From NCBI RefSeq assembly GCF_030908405.1, contig NZ_CP133089.1, forward strand, positions 1,674,001 through 1,738,000: DNA of 64,000 nucleotides, written 5' to 3'. This DNA comes from Aminobacterium sp. MB27-C1. GTDB lineage: Bacteria; Synergistota; Synergistia; Synergistales; Aminobacteriaceae. Position 1 is the first letter of the stretch, and the number at the start of each line of letters is the position of its first letter. Below the pieces are notes generated by a model. That model did no database searches, was not told the DNA's origin, and saw only the letters and a list, made by a program, of their open reading frames with translations. Both the position numbers and the translations under genes were made by a program. Shown one piece after another: positions 59,684 to 64,000 of this stretch.

Positions 59684-60574
59684 TTATATCTTTTTCCTCC
59701 ACAATAAAAAGCCTTTTTCGACCCAAGTTTCTACTAGGCCTCTCTTTTCAAGAAATGCGAGATGTGCAGATATTGTCGAGAGATTCAGTACATATTGAAC
59801 AGGGTTCATATCAATATTCCATGTTGCTGCTAAGTGAGCAAGAACCTCTTCGCGACTGTGTGGGTCAGAACAAGAATGCAAAACTGCGTCGTTTAAAGAA
59901 AGGATTCCCTTCCTGTTAACTTCAACGATGGGTGTAATGTCTTCTTTAATAGCTTCGGCATGACACGGAACAAACCATGATGCTTCTATTGTTTCTAGTT
60001 TATCTAAAGTAGAAAGAGTTGCCTCAACATCGAATGTAACTATAAAACGATATTTATTGATAATCTCTTCAGAAAAAACACTATCTGCTATATAGCACAC
60101 TCCATCAGACGACAAAAGGCCTATCATGTTTATAAAGTGGCCAGGAAGATCAATCACCGTCAGGTCTGTATTGGGAACAACTTGCCCTCTTGTAAGTTCT
60201 GTCCCGACAACAGAGGGAACAGCTTGTAAAAACTTCGTCTGTATCCCACTAAAAGGATAGGCTCCCCATAAAATTAAAGGCTCCAAAACAGGATTTTCAA
60301 TAATCGTTCTTTCGATACTACTCGCCATAATGACACATGATGTTTTTTTCTGTAAATATGCATTACCACCAATGTGATCAGCGTTGGAATGAGTATTTAT
60401 AATTCCTTTAAGAGTCAAAGAGTTTTCTTGTAATAGCCGAAAAAGCTTACGCCCTGAACTCTCGTCACCACCACTATCAATAAGATAACATCCTCCCTCG
60501 CCATCCTTCCAAATACCAATATTGACACGTCCTGGTATATAACAACTTCGGTTATTTAAAATGTTAATTTCCAT
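59684..60574 (-). CDS. Metallo-beta-lactamase fold hydrolase
   Basis: This 296-residue protein has an MBL domain in which the metal site reads NTHSNADHIGGN (so HSNADH instead of HxHxDH), followed by LPGHFINMIGLL and CHAEAI as later ligands. The start has strands YLIDSGGD. The last 90 residues look like a winged-helix part (ISAHLAFLEKRGLVETWV), as in the RNaseZ-like/hydroxyacylglutathione hydrolase relatives with a C-terminal HTH. ATG 60574 with GAGAGGTGA upstream is the chosen start. Substrate unknown. Confidence 0.86.
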   Translation of the reverse strand: MEINILNNRSCYIPGRVNIGIWKDGEGGCYLIDSGGDESSGRKLFRLLQENSLTLKGIINTHSNADHIGGNAYLQKKTSCVIMASSIERTIIENPVLEPLILWGAYPFSGIQTKFLQAVPSVVGTELTRGQVVPNTDLTVIDLPGHFINMIGLLSSDGVCYIADSVFSEEIINKYRFIVTFDVEATLSTLDKLETIEASWFVPCHAEAIKEDITPIVEVNRKGILSLNDAVLHSCSDPHSREEVLAHLAATWNIDMNPVQYVLNLSTISAHLAFLEKRGLVETWVEKGFLLWRKKI

Positions 60575-60718
60575 AAGATAATCACCTCTCAAAACTCTAA
60601 TTTTTTGATAAACTTCCAATTTCCTTTTCTCCATGATAAAATGAGCTTGGTGGTTCGTACCAATAAATTTTTTGAATTTAATGGTTCGTATGTAGCGCTT
60701 TTCAGGAGGTGGGTAAAG

Positions 60719-60850
60719 GTGGAAGTTAAGAAAACAAAAGAGAGCTCGAAGAATATTCGTACTAAATATATGAACGATCAGAGCGACGCCTTCTCTAACG
60801 CAATGTCAGATCTTAATCAGGAACTATATCGTTGCCGTTACGATTCCTAA
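60719..60850 (+). CDS. Small protein, 43 residues
   Basis: A GTG at 60719 preceded by AGGAGGT at 60704-60710, and a perfect terminator 24 bases after the stop, support a real short gene. The product starts with a basic charged stretch (KKTKESSKNIRTKY) and then turns polar and acidic (NDQSDAFSNAMSDLNQELYRCRYDS), with one cysteine near the end. It has no recognised relative and no signal or membrane segment. Its upstream region has a direct repeat (TGGTTCGTA) 31 bases apart. Confidence 0.7.
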   Translation: MEVKKTKESSKNIRTKYMNDQSDAFSNAMSDLNQELYRCRYDS

Positions 60851-60873
60851 GACATAGTTGTCTTTAAAAAGTC

Positions 60874-60897
60874 GGGGCCAAAGGGCCCCTTTTTTTT
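60874..60897 (+). terminator. Terminator of the small gene
   Basis: GGGGCC pairs with GGCCCC over a four-base loop, followed by a run of eight T. Confidence 0.85.
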
Positions 60898-60982
60898 ATG
60901 TTTTTATACTACTTTTTCCTCAATGAATTGTTCGTGATACACCGGATTATTTTATTTTTTCAATTATTTTTCAAAAAAATGT

Positions 60983-61011
60983 TTGCCAGTAACCTAAAGT
61001 TGAGTTATAAT
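60983..61011 (+). promoter_or_regulatory. Promoter of the amino-acid ABC pair
   Basis: TTGCCA at 60983-60988 and a perfect TATAAT at 61006-61011 are spaced 17 bp, 26 bases before the start codon. Confidence 0.75.
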
Positions 61012-61036
61012 TCCCGCGACAAACAGGAGGTGACGA

Positions 61037-61816
61037 TTGTTGCAAACTGCAATCGAAGTTAAAAATTTACATAAATCGTTTGGAGACCTTCACGTTCTAC
61101 AGGGAGTGTCACTCTCCGTAGGTGAAGGTGAAGTTGTTTCTGTTATCGGGCCAAGCGGCTCTGGGAAAAGCACTCTCGCCCGTTGTATCTGCCGTCTTGA
61201 AGATATTAATGATGGAGAAATATATCTCTACGGACAACGAATAGACAACGGTAAACATTCTAACAAAGAAGTAGCAAATCTTGTAGGGATGATCTTTCAA
61301 CAATTTAACCTTTTCCCTCATCTTTCAGTTTTGGATAATGTTACGCTCAGCCCTATACAGATTAAGGGAATGAAAAAGAGTGATGCTGAAGATTTAGCCG
61401 TCCGTCTTCTCGAACGAGTCGGCCTTGGAGATAAAGTAAGTGCAAAGCCTACTCAGCTCTCAGGAGGCCAGCAACAGCGGGTAGCTATAGCTCGAGCTCT
61501 TGCGATGCAACCTAAAATAATGCTTTTTGATGAGCCAACAAGCGCCCTTGACCCCGAGTTGGTTGGGGAAGTTCTTGATGTTATTGCTCAACTTGCAGAG
61601 ACAGGAATGACAATGGTCATTATTACCCACGAGATGCTCTTTGCTAAAGATGTTTCGGATAGAATCGTCTTTATGGCAGATGGAAATATTGTTGAACAAG
61701 GATCACCAAAAGATATTATGGTGAATCCTTCTCATCCGAGAACACAAGTGTTCTTGCAAAGGATGCTGGCCCACTTCGGGGAAGATCTTACAAAAAATCA
61801 GGGAGGTGCATACTAA
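61037..61816 (+). CDS. Polar amino acid ABC transporter ATPase (GlnQ/HisP type)
   Basis: This 259-residue ATPase has Walker [10 protein letters not shown] at 38-46, a Q-loop ([18 protein letters not shown]), the signature [15 protein letters not shown] and Walker [15 protein letters not shown], with H-loop ITHEM. This is the standard polar-amino-acid subtype. The start is TTG 61037, with AGGAGGTGA six bases upstream. It overlaps the permease gene by one base. No binding protein lies beside it, so it must use one encoded elsewhere. Confidence 0.93.
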   Translation: MLQTAIEVKNLHKSFGDLHVLQGVSLSVGEGEVVSVIGPSGSGKSTLARCICRLEDINDGEIYLYGQRIDNGKHSNKEVANLVGMIFQQFNLFPHLSVLDNVTLSPIQIKGMKKSDAEDLAVRLLERVGLGDKVSAKPTQLSGGQQQRVAIARALAMQPKIMLFDEPTSALDPELVGEVLDVIAQLAETGMTMVIITHEMLFAKDVSDRIVFMADGNIVEQGSPKDIMVNPSHPRTQVFLQRMLAHFGEDLTKNQGGAY

Positions 61817-62469
61817 TGATGTTGGATTTCACGTCAATAACTCCCTATTGGCATATGTTTTTAACAGGTGCCCTCTTTACAGTAAAAGCTTCAATCCTTG
61901 CTGTTTTACTTGGATCAATTATTGGTGTTTTGATTGGTGCTCTTCGCGTTGTGCCCTTTAAACCACTTAAAAGTATTGCTGCAGCTTACATTTATGTTAT
62001 CCGAGGAACACCGTTGCTCATACAACTTTTCCTCATTTACTTCGGATTACCATCTCTCGGAATTAATCTTCCGGCTTTTGCTGCTGGCATTATAGGTTTG
62101 TCTATTAATTCAGCTGGTTATGTCGGAGAGATAGTACGAGGAGGAATTGAAGCTGTGCCTAAGGGACAATGGGAAGCCGCTCAGGTCCTTGGCCTTTCGT
62201 ACTTCAGAACAATGCGACACATTATTCTTCCTCAAGCTATACGAAATATGCTTCCGGCTTTCGGGAATGAATTCGTCACTCTTATAAAGGAATCATCCTT
62301 ATTATCTACACTCGCCATTGCTGAATTGACAATGGTAGGGCAACAGGTTCGAAGTGTTACCTATGCTTCTTTTGAAACTTTCATTATGGTGGGACTCATC
62401 TATCTCTGTTTAACAAGCTGTACAAGTATTGCACTTCAATTTCTTGAGAAACACTGGCAAGTTAATTAA
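61816..62469 (+). CDS. Polar amino acid ABC transporter permease (GlnP/HisM type)
   Basis: This 217-residue permease is typical in size. It has about five segments, with VLIGALRVVPFKPLKSIAAAYIYVIRGTPLLIQLFLIYF early (the PLLVQLFL motif), and an EAA loop near AAQVLGLSYFRTMRHIILPQAIRNMLPAF that binds the ATPase. It would take up a polar amino acid such as glutamine or cystine. It overlaps the ATPase gene and is followed by a perfect terminator. Confidence 0.93.
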   Translation: MMLDFTSITPYWHMFLTGALFTVKASILAVLLGSIIGVLIGALRVVPFKPLKSIAAAYIYVIRGTPLLIQLFLIYFGLPSLGINLPAFAAGIIGLSINSAGYVGEIVRGGIEAVPKGQWEAAQVLGLSYFRTMRHIILPQAIRNMLPAFGNEFVTLIKESSLLSTLAIAELTMVGQQVRSVTYASFETFIMVGLIYLCLTSCTSIALQFLEKHWQVN

Positions 62470-62483
62470 AATCATAAAAGAAG

Positions 62484-62514
62484 AAAAAAGCGAGGAACTT
62501 TTCCTCGCTTTTTT
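62484..62514. terminator. Bidirectional terminator after the ABC pair
   Basis: AAAAAAGCGAGGAA pairs perfectly with TTCCTCGCTTTTTT around a CTT loop. Confidence 0.9.
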
Positions 62515-63433
62515 AATGCGGATATGTTGTTGTTTCTCTTCGTTTGCCGTAAAGTTCCATTTCCCTCATCGCTTCTTTCGCCTCTAAATACCCCCAAGAA
62601 GCAGATATTATTTCCCGTATAGAAAGTTTTCTCTTTTCACGAAGTTCATTCCAAAGGTGAAGAGGAAGATAGAGCCAAATTCTGAATACTGTCTCAGACT
62701 TCTCGAAAGATTGCTCAGAAAGAACAAGATAACCAGAACGGCTAAATAACACTACAGGTCGAGAACGTTGAGAATTCATGCGTTGGAGATCATCAAGAGT
62801 AAAGGACAAATTTTCCAGATCAGCCAATTCTTTTCGGCCAGGCAAATCTGTTAAGGAGAACCATAAATGTACTCCTTGTGCAACTTCATCAAAAAGGCTT
62901 CCAACACTTTTCAGCCATGCCTTTATACGGGCAACTGACGTATAATCATTTCTCGCCAAGGCAAAACGTATACCCCAGTAGGCTTGTTTTACAGATAAAT
63001 CTCGCTCTATAAGATCTAAAATAAACTGCTCATCTTTGAGCGTTTCTTCTGTTATAACATCAGCCATTTCGTTACGAAGCAATCCTTTAAGAATCAAAAC
63101 CGCAGGCATATGTTCGCCAGGAGGCTCTGTTTGCGAAAGTAACAATTTACGAAGCTCAGCGACAACTTCTTCGCTAAGGGAAATGGGACGAAGACCCTCT
63201 ACAGACAATATCAGAGGCTTATTCTGATACAAAAACACCTCTGCCATTTGTTCTTCTCCGATTTTTCCCCACACCCACTTTTCAAGGTTTAAAGAAGATG
63301 AGGTTCCTATTAAAACCCTGTTGTACGGGAGGAGAAGAACAACGTTTGGAGCTTCTATCTTCGGTAGTCCAGAAATAGTCATTGCATCTGGAAGCCTTAC
63401 AATGTTACCAGTAGACATTAATTCATAGATCAC
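62513..63433 (-). CDS. Protein of unknown function next to the lipid A acyltransferase
   Basis: I do not recognise this 306-residue protein. It is soluble and mixed in fold, with a strand-rich first part (APNVVLLLPYNRVLIGTSSSLNLEKWVWG) and a helical second part (YWGIRFALARNDYTSVARIKAWL, then SVGSLFDEVAQGVHLWFSL). I start at GTG 63433 with AAAGGAGG eight bases upstream; the longer frame to 63565 runs into the acyltransferase gene. It is 49 bases after that gene's stop, so they are co-transcribed, and an envelope role is inferred. Confidence 0.75.
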   Translation of the reverse strand: MIYELMSTGNIVRLPDAMTISGLPKIEAPNVVLLLPYNRVLIGTSSSLNLEKWVWGKIGEEQMAEVFLYQNKPLILSVEGLRPISLSEEVVAELRKLLLSQTEPPGEHMPAVLILKGLLRNEMADVITEETLKDEQFILDLIERDLSVKQAYWGIRFALARNDYTSVARIKAWLKSVGSLFDEVAQGVHLWFSLTDLPGRKELADLENLSFTLDDLQRMNSQRSRPVVLFSRSGYLVLSEQSFEKSETVFRIWLYLPLHLWNELREKRKLSIREIISASWGYLEAKEAMREMELYGKRRETTTYPH

Positions 63434-63482
63434 CGAAATCCCCTCCTTTCCTAAAGAAGCATACCACGAGGGGATAACGTTA

Positions 63483-64000
63483 TCAAGGTAAACGGGTATG
63501 CCAACGACGATGGAGCCAAAGCCATTGATCTGGATGCCTGCATACCATTTTTTCAAGAGTCTCATCTGCCATATGAGTGATACTCTCTATTCTTTCTTTC
63601 CTTTTCCCCTCTGTAGGCAGACACAACGGCGGAGAAATTATAATCTGATGCTTAAAAGGTGAAACACGATATGAAATTACAGGAACGATAGGCGCGTTAG
63701 CCATAAGAGATATTGCAGCAGGCCCGTTCACAGTCGTACATTTTTGCCCTAAAAAAGTTGAGGCAATCCCTGAAGGCCCTCCGTCCTGGTCAGCTAAAAC
63801 TCCTAAAAAAGCACCATTCTGTACTAAACGAACAGCTTCTTTCATTACAAATCTTTTCTTCAATGTCTGAAGACCAACACGGGAACGATACTTTTCAACA
63901 ACATCTGCTACGTCTTCATCGTCTGGATCTCTTACTATGGCATAAAGAGGGTAGCCCCGTTGACATAACCATGCTGCCAAAAGTTCCCAGTTACCCAGGT
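63483..64000 (-). CDS. Lysophospholipid/lipid A acyltransferase, LpxL type (partial)
   Basis: The gene extends beyond the window at 64000; the last 172 residues are visible. The frame includes LGNWELLAAW near 63998-63969, the family HxGNWE motif without its His, which lies outside. GAFLGVLADQDGG, FLGQKCTTVNGPAAISL and HPDQWLWLHRRW are the other conserved blocks of LpxL/HtrB lipid A acyltransferases. It would add a secondary acyl chain to Kdo-lipid A, implying an outer membrane. The downstream orphan may be linked. Confidence 0.9.
   Translation of the reverse strand, partial: LGNWELLAAWLCQRGYPLYAIVRDPDDEDVADVVEKYRSRVGLQTLKKRFVMKEAVRLVQNGAFLGVLADQDGGPSGIASTFLGQKCTTVNGPAAISLMANAPIVPVISYRVSPFKHQIIISPPLCLPTEGKRKERIESITHMADETLEKMVCRHPDQWLWLHRRWHTRLP

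Noticed and set aside
1-64000. CRISPR array, integrase or transposase
   Set aside because: I saw no regularly spaced repeats and no complete recombinase gene in the window.

Overview
This 64 kb window looks like the chromosome of an anaerobic, amino-acid-fermenting diderm bacterium. I infer Synergistota (Aminobacterium-like). The signs are a four-subunit 2-oxoacid:ferredoxin oxidoreductase, glutamate formimidoyltransferase with a Na+/glutamate symporter, a glycyl radical enzyme with its activase, many PLP enzymes and amidohydrolases, an LpxL-type acyltransferase (lipid A, so an outer membrane), and moderately AT-rich DNA with strong AGGAGG ribosome sites. The genus cannot be proved from sequence alone.

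Layout. 1-3653: tail of a peptide/nickel-type ABC transporter operon (binding protein, two permeases, two ATPases, mostly joined by ATGA overlaps). 3748-5023: a Dps-like ferritin and a GNAT. 5122-8761 (minus): an atypical amidohydrolase, gltS and ftcD behind a strong promoter. 8795-10761: GrpB-type protein and an internally duplicated membrane protein. 10777-15664 (minus): porGDAB, then a terminator, then an acetoacetate decarboxylase-like protein and a short-chain dehydrogenase. 15757-20064: a broken DUF1848 gene, a class III aminotransferase with a cysteine cluster, and MprF. 20096-23539 (minus): a four-gene unit holding a nitrilase-fold protein that lacks its catalytic cysteine, an unknown protein, a PhzF-type protein and an aminotransferase. 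23834-28522 (minus): MscS channel, glycyl radical activase, glycyl radical enzyme and an XRE-cupin regulator with a clear promoter and operator.

28579-30088 is a scarred segment beside tRNA-Leu(CAA): a frameshifted exported msrB, a PC4-like protein, a mazEF module with a palindromic operator, and a possible group II intron maturase remnant. 30150-35507 holds a Wzx-like flippase, a PduO-type cobalamin adenosyltransferase, a GntR regulator, rarA, a HAD hydrolase and a 6S RNA gene. 35508-39953 (minus) is an RpiR-linked unit of transporter, nitrilase and M20 amidohydrolase, probably for acylated amino acids or amides. 40061-46616 has a formate/nitrite channel, a HATPase/TPR pair, a SYLF lipoid-binding protein, YchF and a DUF4139 protein. 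46656-56741 mixes an MBL hydrolase, a degenerate GGDEF sensor, Mrp, an ArsB/NhaD-type transporter, a LacI regulator, a TGS-nucleoside kinase fusion, a FadR-type regulator with YibE/F, and an HD-GYP protein. 56742-57167 is a hairpin-rich stretch without a gene. The window ends with an AEC carrier, a phosphohexomutase, an MBL hydrolase, a 43-residue protein, a GlnQ/GlnP-type ABC pair, an orphan protein and a truncated LpxL-like acyltransferase.

The most interesting leads are a glycyl radical enzyme without the usual glutamate after its thiyl cysteine, a nitrilase-fold pseudoenzyme in an uncharacterised operon with a possible attenuated leader, and the linkage of porGDAB to an acetoacetate decarboxylase homologue.
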